Of a DNA stretch of 64,000 nucleotides, positions 43,665 to 55,681 are shown piece by piece; positions within the stretch are counted from its first letter, which is position 1; each line of letters starts with the position of its first letter. The notes beneath the pieces were generated by a model. The model did no database searches. It was not told the DNA's origin and saw nothing but the letters and a program-made list of their open reading frames with translations. The DNA is taken from assembly GCA_022605955.1 (NCBI GenBank), contig JAKCOZ010000040.1:2790001-2854000 (forward strand), given 5' to 3'. Source of the DNA: Rallus limicola. Lineage: Eukaryota > Chordata > Aves > Gruiformes > Rallidae. A program made the translations under genes and the position numbers.

Positions 43665-43800
43665 AGGGGGGAGTGCTGACCCCGTGGGCACCCCAAAAAT
43701 GGGCCCTGGGGAGCCCTGAGTGTCTCATGCTCGTCATTTGAGGGGAATTTTTGGATCCTCTGAGCACAAAAGGGTTTTTTGGGGGGGGAGGATTGAGCCG
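43665..43800 (+). repeat. Inverted repeat, left arm
   Basis: Matches the complement of 44233-44376 over its whole length by eye. Shared landmarks include GGGCACCCCAAAAA, GTGTCTCAT and TTTTGGATCCTCTGAGCA, followed by a T run and G run. Its flank also contains a direct duplication of a GTCCCCTTGGCTTGTCCCA segment (43620-43663 and 43805-43856). Confidence 0.85.
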
Positions 43801-44232
43801 AGGGGGGTGGCTGTGTCCTGTGTCCCCCACGTCCCCTTGGCTTGTCCCAACAGTGTCCCCGGGGAGGGCGGCAGAGACATCAGCAGGGATAAAATCAATC
43901 CCAATTAATGCTGCCAAAGGTGGGGAGGGGGTATCAGGGGAGTACCAGGGGTAACACAGGGGTACTGGGGGGGGGGGGTTGCAGCCAGCCCAGCCCAGCC
44001 CTCAAACTGCTCCCCCAAACCATGGGGAAGGAGGGGAGCCGTGGCTGCGCTTCCCCCCCTCTTCTCTCCCCCCTTCCAAGTCATCGTTGGAAAATTAAAC
44101 CGGATCCAAAGAGTTTTTCCTTTCCAAAAAGCTCTGGAGAGGCGCAGCCTTAACCCTTCAGCTCCCACCCTGCCCGTCCTCGGAGTTGAGGGGAGTTTTG
44201 GGATTGTCCTGGGGTTTCACTGTGGGGACAAT

Positions 44233-44376
44233 GGCTCATTTCCTCCCCCCCCAGAAAAAAAAAAACCAACCTTTTTTGCTCAGAGGATCCAAAATTTCCC
44301 CCCAAATGATGAGGATGAGACACTTCAGGGCTTCCCAGGGCACGTTTTTGGGGTGCCCATGGGGTCAGTGCTCCCC
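44233..44376 (-). repeat. Inverted repeat, right arm
   Basis: Complement of the arm at 43665-43800, separated from it by about 430 bp. Small indels in the A/T and G runs are the main differences. Confidence 0.85.
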
Positions 44377-44442
44377 CAGCCGGCTGCTCCCCCTCTCTGT
44401 TTTGGGAAGAAGCATTTTTCAATTAAATCCAGTAGATTTAAG

Positions 44443-44464
44443 CCCCCCCCCCCCCCCCCCCCCC
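44443..44464. repeat. Poly(C) run
   Basis: About 22 consecutive C on the + strand, equal to poly(G) in transcripts from the - strand. Its length is unreliable in any assembly. Confidence 0.9.
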
Positions 44465-45049
44465 TCAGTGCCACACCACCACCTTCCCCAGCCCAAACTC
44501 CCCCCAGCCCATCTCCAGCATCCCCCAAATCCCAACCAGCCGAACCGGAGCCAGGACCCCGCTTTTCTCTGGAGACATGGGATCAGGGGGGGCACACACC
44601 CCCAAATGCCCCTAATTTGGGGGGTTAAATTGATCCCTCCCACACACACACCCCGCAGAGAGCTTTGTTCCAGCTGGCACGATGGGAGCAATGGGTCCTG
44701 CTCCTATCCCCCCACCCCCCCCAGCACCCATGGGACACTCCCCTCCCTTTAGTTCTTGACTTTTTTTAGGGGGGGGGAGCCCTAAGGAGCACGTTGGCAT
44801 TTTGCTTCCCTTGGCTCTATTGGCAAAGAATTGATTAAAAGTGATTTGGAAGGAAAAGTCTGCAGCCAGGGTGGGGGCAAGGGGGGGTGGGCAGAGATCC
44901 CCAAGCCAGCCTGGCTGGGGGGGGACACAGCCCCATCACAGCATCTCTGGGCAGCGAGCAGAGGGGAGGTTAATAAAACCCCCAAACCCAATGAATTTCT
45001 TGGGAAGTTTCCAAAAAAAAAAAAAAAAAAGAGGGAGAAAAATGGGATT

Positions 45050-45055
45050 TTTATT
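45050..45055 (-). terminator. FZD2: Candidate FZD2 poly(A) signal
   Basis: TTTATT on the + strand gives AATAAA on the - strand about 620 bp past the FZD2 stop, beside an A run. It is the only canonical hexamer I noticed in this range. The true end could be farther. Confidence 0.35.
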
Positions 45056-45674
45056 TGGGGGGGGGTGTGTAAAGAAACACCCCTCACCCCCCACACCCCC
45101 TTTAGCAGGGGGAGCTTGGAGCAGGCACAGAGATGGAATTCCCAGAGCCCTTCAGCAAACACCACCAACTCTGGGTGCTCCGTGGGGAGGGGGGACCCCA
45201 ACCCGGGGTACCGGAGAGTGGGGGGGGGCAAGGATCCTTGCCCACTCGGCACAGCTTTCCCCCATTTTCCTCCCCTTTTGCCTCTCCCAGGTCCCTCCTT
45301 TCTTCTCCCTCCTTTTTCCCCTCTTTCCCTCCTCCTTTCTCTCCTTCCCACCCCATTTTCTCCACTATTTCCCCCCCCCCCTTTGCTCCATTTTTTTCCT
45401 CTTTTTTTTTTTTTTCCAGTTTAAATAGAAATATATAATTAATTTTACAAATGCTATTTACAGGTTTAATTACAAAAAAAAAAAAAAAAACACCCCCCCA
45501 AAATAAATCAAAAGAGAGAAGAGAGAAAGAGAGAGTGAGAGAGAGAGAGAGAGGAGACACCCATTAGATGTTAATAAATCTAAAAATAAAAAATATATAT
45601 AATAACACCCCTCCCCCCCCCCCAAAATATCATTCACTCCAAAGGGAGGTGGCAGTGGAGGCAGAGGGGGGGGG
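45056..45674 (-). other. FZD2: FZD2 3' UTR (inferred extent)
   Basis: AT-rich by comparison with its surroundings. It includes poly(A)/poly(T) and GA-rich runs (45011-45030, 45400-45417, 45473-45490, 45520-45552). No gene is supported here. Confidence 0.5.
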
Positions 45675-47348
45675 TCACACCGTGGTCTCGCCCTGCTTGC
45701 TGTTGGTGAGCCGTGTGTAGAACTTCCTCCAGGAGTGCAGGGTTTTGCCAGACCATATCCAAAAGCCGGAGGTGATGCCCACGATGAGAGTCATGAGATA
45801 CTTGATCATGTAGACGGTGAAATCGGGGGTCATGCGGGGGGTGAAGTGGAGGGGGCAAGGGATGGCCAAGCTCTTGCAGTTCTGGCTGATCCAGCTGCGC
45901 TCCCAATGCTCGCGGAAGGCCTGCTCGTAGAAGTAGCAAGCGATGACGATGGTGGCCGGGACGGTGTAGAGGACGCTGAAGACCCCGATCCGAACCATCA
46001 ACCGCTCCAGCTTCTCCGTTTTGGTCCCTCCGTGTTTCATGATGGTGCGGATGCGGAAGAGGGACACGAAGCCGGCCAGGAGGAAGGAGGTACCGATGAA
46101 GAGGTAGACGAAGAGCGGGGCCAAGACGAAGCCCCGGAGAGGGTCGATATTGTTGAGGCCCACAAAGCAGACGCCGCTCAGCAGGTCCCCATCGATCTGT
46201 CCCATGGCCAGGATGGTGATGGTCTTGACGGCCGGCACAGCCCAGGCGGCCAAGTGGAAGTACTGGGAGTTGGCCTCGATGGCCTCGTGTCCCCACTTCA
46301 TGCCGGCGGCCAGGAACCAGGTGAGGGACAGGATGACCCACCAAATCGAGCTGGCCATGCTGAAGAAGTAGAGCATCATGAAGAGGATGGTGCAACCTTC
46401 CTTCTTGGTGCCCTGTACCACCGTGCGGTAGCCGTCCTCCTGGAAACGCTCGTTGCAGACCACCCTCTCCTCCAGCACGAAGCCGGCGATGTAGGCCACC
46501 GACACCATGGTGTAGCATCCCGAGAGGAAGATGATGGGTCGCTCGGGGTAGCGGAAGCGTTGCATGTCCACCAGGTAGGTGGTGACGGTGAAGAAGGTGG
46601 AGGCACAACACAAGACGGACCAGATGAGGATCCAGATCCGGGCGAAACGGATCTCATCCTCGTTGAAGAACATGTGGCCGTCGGGGCGGGTGGGCTCACA
46701 GGGCGCCGCGCAGTCCTTCTCTCCCAAGAACTTGTAGTTGAGGTAGCTGGGCACCTTCAGCGCCCGCGGGCAATGGAAGGGGTGGTCGAGGGTGGCATAA
46801 CGAGGGGCGCCCGGGGTGCCCTGGCCAGCCAACGGCGTGGCACTGGTGAGCAATGACGGGGAACCTCCGTCTTCCGAATGGTTCTGCCCCACGCAGATCT
46901 GCTCGGCGCCGTGCCGGGGGAAGTTCTCACAACGTAATCGCTCCGGCCACTGGAACCCGAATTTATTCATGAGGGCCTCACAGCCCTGGCGTGCCCGCTC
47001 GCAGATGGAGCGGCACGGAGGGATGGCCTGCTCCAGCACCGTGCAGACCGGGGCGTACATGGAGCAGAGGAAGAACTTGAGCTCCAACGAGCATTGCACC
47101 TTCACCAAGGGGTAGAACTGGTGGACCTCCAACCCAGCGTCCTCCTGGTTGGTGTGACCCAGCAGGTTGGGCATGATGGTCTGGTTGTAGGCGATGTCTG
47201 TGCAGAGCGGGATGGAGATGGGTTGGCAGAAGCCGTGGTCGGGGATGGAGATGCCCTTCTCACCGTGTAGTTGGCTCCGGCACGGCACCGGCAGGCTCAG
47301 TCCCACCAGCAGCCCAGCCAGGATGGGCAGCACACCGGGGGGGGCCAT
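45675..47348 (-). CDS. FZD2: Frizzled class receptor 2
   Basis: Complete intronless Frizzled of 557 residues, a seven-pass Wnt receptor. The signal peptide is at about residues 1-25. The cysteine-rich Wnt-binding domain carries exactly ten cysteines (41, 49, 86, 95, 102, 112, 116, 123, 140, 152), with N-glycosylation sequons at Asn55 and Asn156. A short Ser/Gly/Pro linker leads to the membrane core, which opens with [20 protein letters not shown]. The Dishevelled-binding KTxxxW motif is KTLHSW at 535-540, and the C-terminus ETTV is a PDZ ligand. FZD1, FZD2 and FZD7 are close paralogues. FZD2 is chosen for near identity in the CRD and core, the short N-terminal leader, and divergent adjacency to GPATCH8 as at human 17q21.31. 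Confidence 0.95.
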   Translation of the reverse strand: MAPPGVLPILAGLLVGLSLPVPCRSQLHGEKGISIPDHGFCQPISIPLCTDIAYNQTIMPNLLGHTNQEDAGLEVHQFYPLVKVQCSLELKFFLCSMYAPVCTVLEQAIPPCRSICERARQGCEALMNKFGFQWPERLRCENFPRHGAEQICVGQNHSEDGGSPSLLTSATPLAGQGTPGAPRYATLDHPFHCPRALKVPSYLNYKFLGEKDCAAPCEPTRPDGHMFFNEDEIRFARIWILIWSVLCCASTFFTVTTYLVDMQRFRYPERPIIFLSGCYTMVSVAYIAGFVLEERVVCNERFQEDGYRTVVQGTKKEGCTILFMMLYFFSMASSIWWVILSLTWFLAAGMKWGHEAIEANSQYFHLAAWAVPAVKTITILAMGQIDGDLLSGVCFVGLNNIDPLRGFVLAPLFVYLFIGTSFLLAGFVSLFRIRTIMKHGGTKTEKLERLMVRIGVFSVLYTVPATIVIACYFYEQAFREHWERSWISQNCKSLAIPCPLHFTPRMTPDFTVYMIKYLMTLIVGITSGFWIWSGKTLHSWRKFYTRLTNSKQGETTV

Positions 47349-48330
47349 GGTGGTGCCCGGAGCTGCTGCACCCGGATTTACTGTGCCCGGTGCCCAGCCA
47401 GCCAGACGGTCCTGCTGTCCGGATCCTGCCGGGACGGGTCCCGGTGCCCAGCTCTGCTTCTCCCGGTGCTGCCGGGACGGCTCCCGGTGCGGTGGGACGG
47501 CTCAGGGTGCGGTGGGACGGCTCCCGGTGCGGTGGGACGGCTCCCGGTGCTGCCGGGACGGCTCAGGGTGCGGTGGGACGGCTCCCGGTGCTGCGGGGAC
47601 GGCTCCCGGTGCTGCGGGGACGGCTCCCGGTGCTCGGACGTGGCGCTCCGGGTTCCCGGACCGGACGTTCCCGGTGCTCCTCGGCGCCGCTCCCGCTGCC
47701 GGGACTTGGCGCTCCCGGTGCTCCCGGTGCCCCGACCCCGGTGCTCCGCGCCGCAGCTCCGCCCGTACCCGCTCCCGGTGCCGGGAAGGGAGGGGAGGGG
47801 AGGGAAGCGGGGAAGGGGAGGGGGGAAATTACCGGGGGGGGGGTGCCGGGGGAGCGGAGCGGCCGTACCGGACGCTCCCGCCGCCTTTGTGCGGGGCAGC
47901 GCCGCGTCCCCGCCGGGCGGAGCGGCCCCTCCCGCGCCCCGCCCTCGACGGGTCCCTCCCCCCCCCGCCCCGCCAATCGTATTCAAACGGGAAGCCCGGC
48001 CCGCCCCCCGACCCGCCCCCCCCCCCGCCCCGGCCCGGTGTCCCCCGGGGGCGGAGCAGCCACCCCCCCCCCATCGTCCCTCCCTCTCTCTCTCCCCCCC
48101 CCCCCCCAATCCACTCCCTCTCCTCCACCCTCCCCCTCCGCCCCGCAAACTTTTTCCGCGCCGCGTGAACCCCCCCCCCCGCGCCGTGGGGTCGGGACGG
48201 GACCGCGCTGGAAAGTCCCTCCCCGTGTCCCCGTAGCCCTCCCGTGTCCCCTATCCCTTCCCCCCCCCTCCCCGTCCCCTGCGCTCCCCGGTTTCCCCGG
48301 CCCCACCTCGTGTCCCGTGGGACTGCTTCC
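47270..48330. promoter_or_regulatory. FZD2: FZD2 CpG-rich 5' region
   Basis: CpG-dense sequence from the FZD2 start codon to about 1 kb upstream. A CCAAT box lies at 47973-47977 (+ strand, so inverted relative to FZD2) beside the only AT-rich patch, ATTCAAACG. That makes about 47.9 kb a plausible start region (inferred). The leader between there and the ATG carries a 20-bp minisatellite. Poly(C) runs upstream (48012-48180) are poly(G) on the FZD2 strand. Confidence 0.55.
47464..47640. repeat. GGTGCGGTGGGACGGCTCCC minisatellite
   Basis: About nine 20-bp units, alternating GGTGCGGTGGGACGGCTCCC with GCTGCCGGGACGGCTC variants, starting roughly 115 bp upstream of the FZD2 ATG. The paired G-rich and C-rich halves would give a strongly structured leader if transcribed. 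Confidence 0.92.
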
Positions 48331-51300
48331 CCCCACCTCACCCCCACCCCCACACTCACCCTCCAGGCCCTCCCAGCCCCCGCTGACACGCTGCGGTGGG
48401 TCCCTGCTGTCCCCAGGTCCCCTTTAGGGTGCCCAGGAGCAGGATTAGCCCCCTGGTTCCCCACACAGATCCCGTCACCCCTCATCACCGCCCCGGGATC
48501 AGGGATGCCTCGGCCCGGACACCCCCTGGTCCTCGGGTGTCCCCGAGGCAGCGGGGTGCCCACGGCCACCCTGGGGTGCTGCCGAAGCACCCTGCAGCCC
48601 CAGCAGGCCACGGCACAGTCAGGGGGGTCCGCAAAGGCCCCACATCAGCGGTGGGGGGAGGGGTGTAACAGAGGGACATCCCGCCCCCTGTCCCCCACCA
48701 TGGCCCTGCAACTCGCACCCCAGCTGTCCCCAAAACTGGGGTGGCAGGAGGGAGCTAGGGGGCTGGGATATACTGGAGTGGGACTGGGACACACCGGAGG
48801 GATCCAGGACACAGGGGAGGGGGATGGTCAGGAGGACACACTGGGGGAAGCTGGGAAACATCCATGGGGACTGGGACATTTCGCAGTGGGTGAGGACTGG
48901 GACACACTGGGGAGGACTGGGACACACCAAAGACTCATCATGGAAAGAAACTGTAGGCAATCACTCCAAATTTTGGCAGCAGGATGGGGGGGAAGGGGGG
49001 GGGCTGCCTTTCCCAAAGCAGCAACATCCCAAAGAAGGGGTAGATGGAGGTAGGGTGGGGGGGGGAACCTGGTGGGCAGCCCATTGCCCCCCATCCTGCT
49101 CCTTTCTGGGGATGGGGAGGGGGGGTGGGGGGCTTTCTGCTGGCTGCCTCCTTCCCCTCGCCGTCCTCCTCCCTCCCTTTCTCTCCCTTTCCTGTAACTT
49201 AAGCTTTTGTTGTGAGCAGGAGCAGCCCGGGCTGCCGTGAAAAGAGGGCCCCACCGCCTTTCAGAGCGTAATTGAAACCATTGCGCGGCTCCTGGCCGAG
49301 GGGGAAGGGCAGGGGGGGCTCCAGAAATCAAAGCTGAGGTTGGGGAGGGGGGTGTGTGTGTAGGGGAGGGGGGACACACGCCGCATGATGCACACCCGCT
49401 CCCCTCTGCATCAGCTCTCCCAGCCCGGACGTGCCGGCTGTCACCGCGACGGGGGCTCCCCGCCCTGCAAAGGGGTCTGGGATGGAAAGGAGGGATCCCC
49501 AGACTAGGCCGGGATGGTGGAGCCGTTGGTGGAACCAACTGTGGGTGGCAGAAGATGGGTGCTCACCCGCACCCAGGGGTGCTGCCTTGCAGGGGGGGGG
49601 GGGCTGTGCCGAGCCCATGGCCGCCATGCGCCGCGGAGGGCGGCTCGGCATGACCGGCGCTTGGCGGCTGCCCAGCGAGTCCCCGGCCGGGGAGGCTGCT
49701 GGCGAAGGGCCTGGCAGGGCGCCGGCTGCGGGGGCCGGAGCTGAGGCCGCATCCCGGCAGAGCAGCTGCCTCCTGGCCTGTTCCCCGCTCCCCGTTTGCG
49801 GTGGCGGCTCTGCCGGCTGCTGCTCCCTGAGGGTCCCTGGGTGCAGGGTCTGGCTGGTGTGATGTCCTCGGTGTCCCCAGCCTTGGTGGCCTTTGTCCCA
49901 GCCCCGCCAGCTGGGGACAGGGACAGAAGTGGAGGGGGTGTGGGGGTGTCTGTGCAGCCACGTGGATTTTGGCTTCCTAAAAGCTTTGGATTTTGGCTTC
50001 TTTCCGGGGTGTGAGAGGGGTGTCACTTGTGGAAGGGGTGTCAGGGGCTGTCCCCATGCTCTCCATCCTCCTGGGTGCTGTGGGGTGCTGGTGGCTCAGG
50101 ACAGGGAGTCCCCAGGACCTTGGAGCACCAGGGACACACAGGGACATGGTCTGACCTGGAGTGGGTGCCAAGCCACCCAGGGACAAGGAAACCTGGAGCA
50201 GACCTGCCAGCCAGCCCCCAGAGGGACCTCTCGGTGGGATGGGGTGTCAGGACACCCCAGGGTGGCAGCTGAGCTGTCCCTGAGCAGGGGTGGCCAGGAA
50301 ATCACTTTGGTCACTTTCATTTCCCTCAGCAGGCTCCCAGCCCAGTGCCCAGGCACTGCCGGGGCTGTGCTGGGTGGGAGAGGGTCCTGCCCCCTCCCCA
50401 AAAGCTTCCCTGTGGGGTCTGGGGTTGATGTCCTGGGCTGAGGGGATGCTGTGAGGACAGGGCCACATCCTGGCACCCAGCAGGAGAGGGTGGGTGCTGA
50501 CAGAAGGCCAGACTGGGCATTACTGGGAGCAGGGGGCCAAGTCCAGCTCCCCCTGGGGCTCCGTCTCACAGCCCCCCTCCGAGTTGCTCAGGGTAGGGGG
50601 GGACCCAGGAATCCCGATCCCCTCCCTGGCTCCGCTCTCACTTCATGCCAGTACAGCACTGCGGGATGCTGGTGGGCACCTGCGGGGTCTCCAGGGCATG
50701 GCCCATGGGTGCCACCACTCCAGGGGGGCTGGTGGCTCATGTGTCCCTCTTGGAGCGGAGCAGGGTCCCCATGCAGCCCCTCTCCCCGGGACCCCTCCAG
50801 TGCCACAGGGTGCCAGGGTGCTTGGGGGGTCCTCCCTACACCCAGGAAGGCCAGGAATGGGGGACACCACTGGAAAACCCCCAGGTCCTGGCCTTGGACC
50901 CCTGGCAGCACTCCAAGCGGTGCCCAGCACTCCCAGCCCGGCCATGGGGTATCCTCGGCCCCTCTCCCAGCCTCCTCCCATGGGACAGGAGCCCTGGTGC
51001 AGCCCCATGGGTGACACTGGGCTGGCATGGCAGCTGGCGCTGGCCACACACACTGCCCAGGCTCGTGGGCTGCTGGCCAGCACCTCTCAGTAGGGCAATA
51101 TTTGGGGACTAAGACATGACCCACGACTCTGGCAGCACCAGCTCCCACCCTCCTCCAGCCCTCGGCATTGAGCACGGAGAAGGGTGAAGCAGGAACTGGG
51201 GGTGGAGTGGCTGTGCCAGGCGATACCAGGCAGGATGGGGACCCCCGGGGGTCCCCCAGGAGCTCAGAGGAAGGGCCCCCCTGGCCCCCGCCCTCAGCTT

Positions 51301-51794
51301 TGTTTCACACTTAAGAGCCTCTAATTAAAACCAGCCACAAAAGCCCTGGCTGGCGGCAGGCTCAAGGTGCCAGCGGAGGACGGGGGTCTGTCACCAAGGG
51401 AACAGAGAGGGATGCGGGGCCCCCAGAATGGGCACTGCGGGGCCCCCCTGCACCCCTGTGCGTGAGTGGGCACATGTGCACACACACACACACACACACA
51501 CACGTGTGCATGTGCACACACAGCGCTGGGCAGAAGGGGTGAGTGTGGGGGTATGAGAGCAGGGCTGGGGGGTGAGAGGTGCTGGGGGGGTGAGAGTGGT
51601 GGGGTGTGTGTAAGGTCTGCTCACACACACGTGTGTGCATGTGTGTTCACACATCTGTGCCCAGCCTTGTTGCACACACACTATCCTGTGGGTGAGGGAG
51701 GGCAGGAACCAGTGCTTTCTCTACTCAGGCCTGGTTTGTACTGGTCTAAACTGGTCTAATGGCTCTAGGAGGTGGGAAGGGTCCGTGAGCAGCA

Positions 51795-51915
51795 TTGGCC
51801 AGGTGGGTTTGGGGGTGAGCCAAACTCTGGGGTGCCTGCGGGGTGAGCCAGACCCAGGGTACCTTGTGGGGTGAGCCAAGGGGTGAGTTGAATCCTGGGG
51901 TACCTGTGGGGTGAG
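51795..51915. repeat. GGGGTGAGCCA minisatellite
   Basis: About four to five imperfect units of roughly 25-30 bp with the core GGGGTGAGCCA and a CTGGGGTACCTG(T/C)G segment. Confidence 0.8.
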
Positions 51916-53379
51916 CTGGAGGTCCCCCAGCACCCAGACAGTCCTTGCTGCCAGTGTGGATGCCACAGGCACCCACAAGGTACTGGCAGGCACCAGGCAC
52001 AGTGTGTTAGCCAAACCCCAGCTCCTTGAGGGGTCCCGGGGAGGACCAGAGGGCTGTCGGACAGCCCCAGGAGGGGCTGTGAGGAGCCAGCAGGGACAAA
52101 ACCCCACCGAGGGCAGGGTCTGACCATCGGGACACCCACAGGTGTCACAGCGTCTCCCCAACCTCCACCAGGTGCCAGTGGGGGACAAACCCCACCCTGA
52201 GCTGGGCTGGGGGGACACTGGCCTGCGCCAGCTGGGGCAGCGTGCGAGGGGAAGCTGGCTTAAGCACACCTTGACCTTCCTGGCAGGGGAGGGATCCCTT
52301 CAGCTTGTCCGACACATCTCCTGCCAGCGCCCGGTATTGAAAGCGCGGCGAGCTCGCGCGCAGAGGAGCCGGCATGAAAAGGCAGCTTAGGCATCTCCTG
52401 CTGCGAGAGATGGATTAGGGGCTTTGGGGAGGGCCGGGGGGACAGTGAGAGGCACAGCCACCGTGGCGTGCTGAGCCCAGGCTCCATGCCGGCAGTCGCT
52501 GGGCAAGAGCGGGCATGGCTGGGCATCGTGCCGCCGGCCAGCGTCTCGCAGCATCCCAGTGGGAGAAGGGGGCAGTGGGCCCGGCCCGGTGGGGAGGGAT
52601 GTTGGGGGGGTCTCCCAAACTGAACATGGGAAGCAAGAGGGACCATCCCAGCACGGAAGGTGGACAGGCAGACAGGGGCTGGGGTGTCCAGGGCTGGCAG
52701 TCCCGCTCTTCCTCGCAGCCGCGGCCCCCCTGGCAGGTCCCCAAGGCATCTGCCACCCGGTCCCTCAGCTGTCGTTGTCAGGAGGACATGGTATTTTTAG
52801 AGCCACCCCGGGATGGCAGGTTGAGTGGTGACAATTTTTGCTCATGGAAGTGGGGGTTCAAGGTGGGGGTGGCAGGAGGCTCTGTGACCCCCCCATCCCC
52901 CTGCATTTCCCCTTTTGCTCTGGTTTGGGGTTGGAAATGTCCCGTTCGTCCCTGGGGAGAGAAGCCCCTGGCACTGGGAGCCCATGGTAGGGGGGTGGGG
53001 CATCCGGACACCTCAGGGTCTGCGATCCTGAGGCAGTGACAATTCCCCCCAGGACTGTGCCCGGTGCGTGGGGTGGGAGTCCCCTGTGGGACAGTGTCCC
53101 CATGGCCATCCCTCCCTGTCACAGGAACAGTTGTGCCCTTGTCAATGTGGGGGACCCTGCCAGCACCGGGCATGCGACAGGAGGTGACAGAACTGACTGC
53201 TATTTATACCTGGTCCTGCCAGGGCTGGATGTGGGGGCGTAGGCCAGCACATGCCACAGGCCCAGGGTGGCCCTCGGGGGTCCTTTGGGTGCCTGTCTGC
53301 CCCCCAGCACCATCCAAATCACCCCTCTAGGCTGGGGGGGACGGGGCTGCAGAGAGGCTGTGAGGCCCATTCCTGTCCC

Positions 53380-53674
53380 CAGTGTCCCAAAGCCACTCCA
53401 GCTTTCCACAGCCCACAGGGGACACTGAGCCACCCCTGTGCCCACAGTGGGCACAACCCATGCCCGACAGGGAGCTGGGCTGTCCCTGTGCCCAGCGAGG
53501 ATGCCGAGCTGACCCGGATGGGGACACTGCTGCCTGACAGGGACACTGAGCTGTCCCTTGCCCCGGGGGGCACTGAGCCACCCCACACCCAAAGAGGGCA
53601 CAGAGCTGTGCCTGATGGGGACACTGAGCTGGCCCTATGCTCGATGGGGATGTTGAGCTAGCGCTGTGCCCAGA
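53380..53674. repeat. GACACTGAGCTGTCCCTGTGCCC minisatellite, left part
   Basis: About eight imperfect units of 30-40 bp built on GGGACACTGAGCTG and CCCTGTGCCCA. Related units reappear at 54485-54620 on the far side of a CR1 insertion. Confidence 0.82.
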
Positions 53675-54480
53675 GGGGACATCCAGAAGGGCCTGGACAG
53701 GCCGTGGAGGTGGGACCATGTGAACTGAGTGAGGTTCAACAAGGCCAAGGGCAAGCTGCTGCCCTGGGGTCAGGAGGGATGGATCAGGTCAGGATCGGCA
53801 GGCTGCAGGGAGGGAGGGATGGATGGGGAGCAGCACTGAGGGGGAGGACTTGGTGGGGTTGAGGGATGAGAAGCTCAATGTGATCCAGCGATCTGTTCTG
53901 GCAGCCCAGAAATCCAGTGTTCTGGGCTGCATCCCAACAGGTTGGTGGGGGAAAGTGGTTCTGCCCCTCTCCCCTGCTCTGGGGAGACCTCCCTGAAGTG
54001 CTGCACCCGGCTCTGGAGCCCTCAGAACAAGGAGCACATAGACCTCTTGGAGTGGGTCCAGAGGAGGCCACGAGGATGATCCAAGGGCTTGGAGCCCCTC
54101 TGCTCTGGAGCCAGGCTGAGAGAGCTGGTCTGGCTCAGCCCGGAGAAGAGAAGGCTGCTTCTGGGGAGAGCTCCAAGCCCCTTCCAGTCTCTCGAGGGGT
54201 TCCAGGAGAGCTGCAGAGGGGCTGGTGCTGAGGGCAGGGAGGGCCAGGCCCAGGGGAACGGCCTTCAGCTGCAGGAGGACGGCTGGAGAGGGGCTGGGAG
54301 GCAGAAATCCTTCCTGGGCAGGGGGAGGCCCTGGCACAGGGTGCCCAGAGACGCTGGGGCTATCCTGGGAACCCTGGCAGGGTTCAGGGCCGGGTTGAAT
54401 GGGGCCTGGGGAAGCCTGGGCTGGGGGGATGTCCCTGCCTGTGGCAGGGGGGCACTGGTGGATCTAAGAGACCTGCCCAC
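53675..54480 (+). mobile_element. CR1-like LINE 3' segment
   Basis: The + strand carries the CR1-type series CATCCAGAAGGGCCTGGA, GGTTCAACAAGGCCAAG, TCTGGAGCCAGGCTGAGAGA, CCTGGGCAGGGGGAGGCCCTGG and ATCTAAGAGACC. These lie in the sense direction, about 800 bp, without an intact reading frame. It is longer than the other CR1 pieces and sits inside a minisatellite. Confidence 0.8.
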
Positions 54481-55681
54481 CAGAACCAGTCTGTGACACT
54501 GAATTGTCCCCGTGCCCAATGGGAATTCTGAGCTGTTCTGTGGCACTGAACCATACCATGCCTAGTGCTGGTACAGAGCTGTCCCCCACAGAGACACCAA
54601 GCTGTCCCCATGGCCAGCCCCTCCGGTCTAGGGGGAACCAGGAGTGCAGAGCAGGGCACATTTGTCCCCCAGCTGGCACAGGTCCCCCTTGGGCACACAT
54701 CCCCAGCAGGGAAGGGCCCTGGCTGTGAGGAGAAGCTTAGGGGGGCCTGTTCCTTTTGGGCTCCCACCAGCTCCCTGCTCTGTGGCGAGCGGCAGGGGCC
54801 GGGGGGCCGCAGCCCCCGCACAAAGCTGCTTTACATGAGAAGAGGGGCCCAGGCAGCAGCAGTGCCGGCCTCCGCCTCCCGGCCCCTGGCCGGCAGAGAG
54901 GGGCCTCCTTCACCCCTGGTTCCCAGCCTCCCCCTGCTTGGACATGTACTCACACTCTCACCCATAGGTGCAGGCTGCACACATACACACCAGGGAGCTG
55001 GGGTTCCCTGGCCTGGGCACACAGCTCCCCTTGAGCACCTCGGGAAGAGAAGGCCCAGCTCCCCCAGGGCTGCACCCCAAAACAGGCTCAGTGCCTGCCC
55101 CAGCTGCTGTAGCTGGGCTCTGCTCACCCCTGTAGCTCCAAGGGAAAACGAGGCAGGGTGTGAGGGGTCTCAGGCAGCATCCAGTGCCTGGGCAGGGGCC
55201 ACCCTCCTCCCTGGCTCAGCACCCCTGGGAGCCCAGATCCCCCTCACCCTAAATCCCAAGCAAGCAGGGCTGGGTGCCCCCACCCAGCAGTAATGCTGGG
55301 CAATGGCTTTGAGCACCCAGATATATGGGGTGGGGCATGTCATGAGCTGGTGCAAACGACCAGAAAACCCAGAGTGTGCCTGGCACGCTCCCCAACGGGT
55401 GCTGGCACCTGCCCTCCCTGCCCCAGGGCTTGGCCCACACAGCTCAAAAGGGCTCCATTTCCCTGCGGGGCCACATCTGGCTAGGCCACCCAACGGAGGG
55501 TGGGGGAGGGACCACAGTATGGGTGAGAGGTCCCACCGCCCACCTGAGTGGAGTAGGAGCTCCCTCTCGTGGGCAAAGACCCAACGCTGAGCTGGGCCCA
55601 GGGTGCCCAGGGGGGCACACAGGTGAGGTGGCTAAAGGAAACACAAATCCACCCATTGACACAATATGGGTGGGCTCCCTG
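54481..55681. other. Intergenic between CR1 copy and telomere-like array
   Basis: Contains the right part of the interrupted minisatellite (54485-54620). I recognise nothing in the remaining sequence. Confidence 0.55.

Larger units (their letters stand above)
48330..53674. other. FZD2-GPATCH8 intergenic, left part
   Basis: No gene supported. It includes a GACTGGGACACACTGG-type minisatellite (about 48765-48925), a CpG-rich patch (about 49600-49800), a CA microsatellite (51479-51503), a GGGGTGAGCCA minisatellite (about 51795-51915), and three AT-richer, low-repeat patches that look like possible conserved elements (49195-49300, 51290-51350, 52300-52430). The long frames here are GC-driven and mutually overlapping. 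Confidence 0.6.

Noticed and set aside
47194..48427. Three overlapping + strand frames of over 300 codons upstream of FZD2
   Set aside because: They overlap one another in different frames across minisatellite and poly(C) sequence, so they are GC artefacts.
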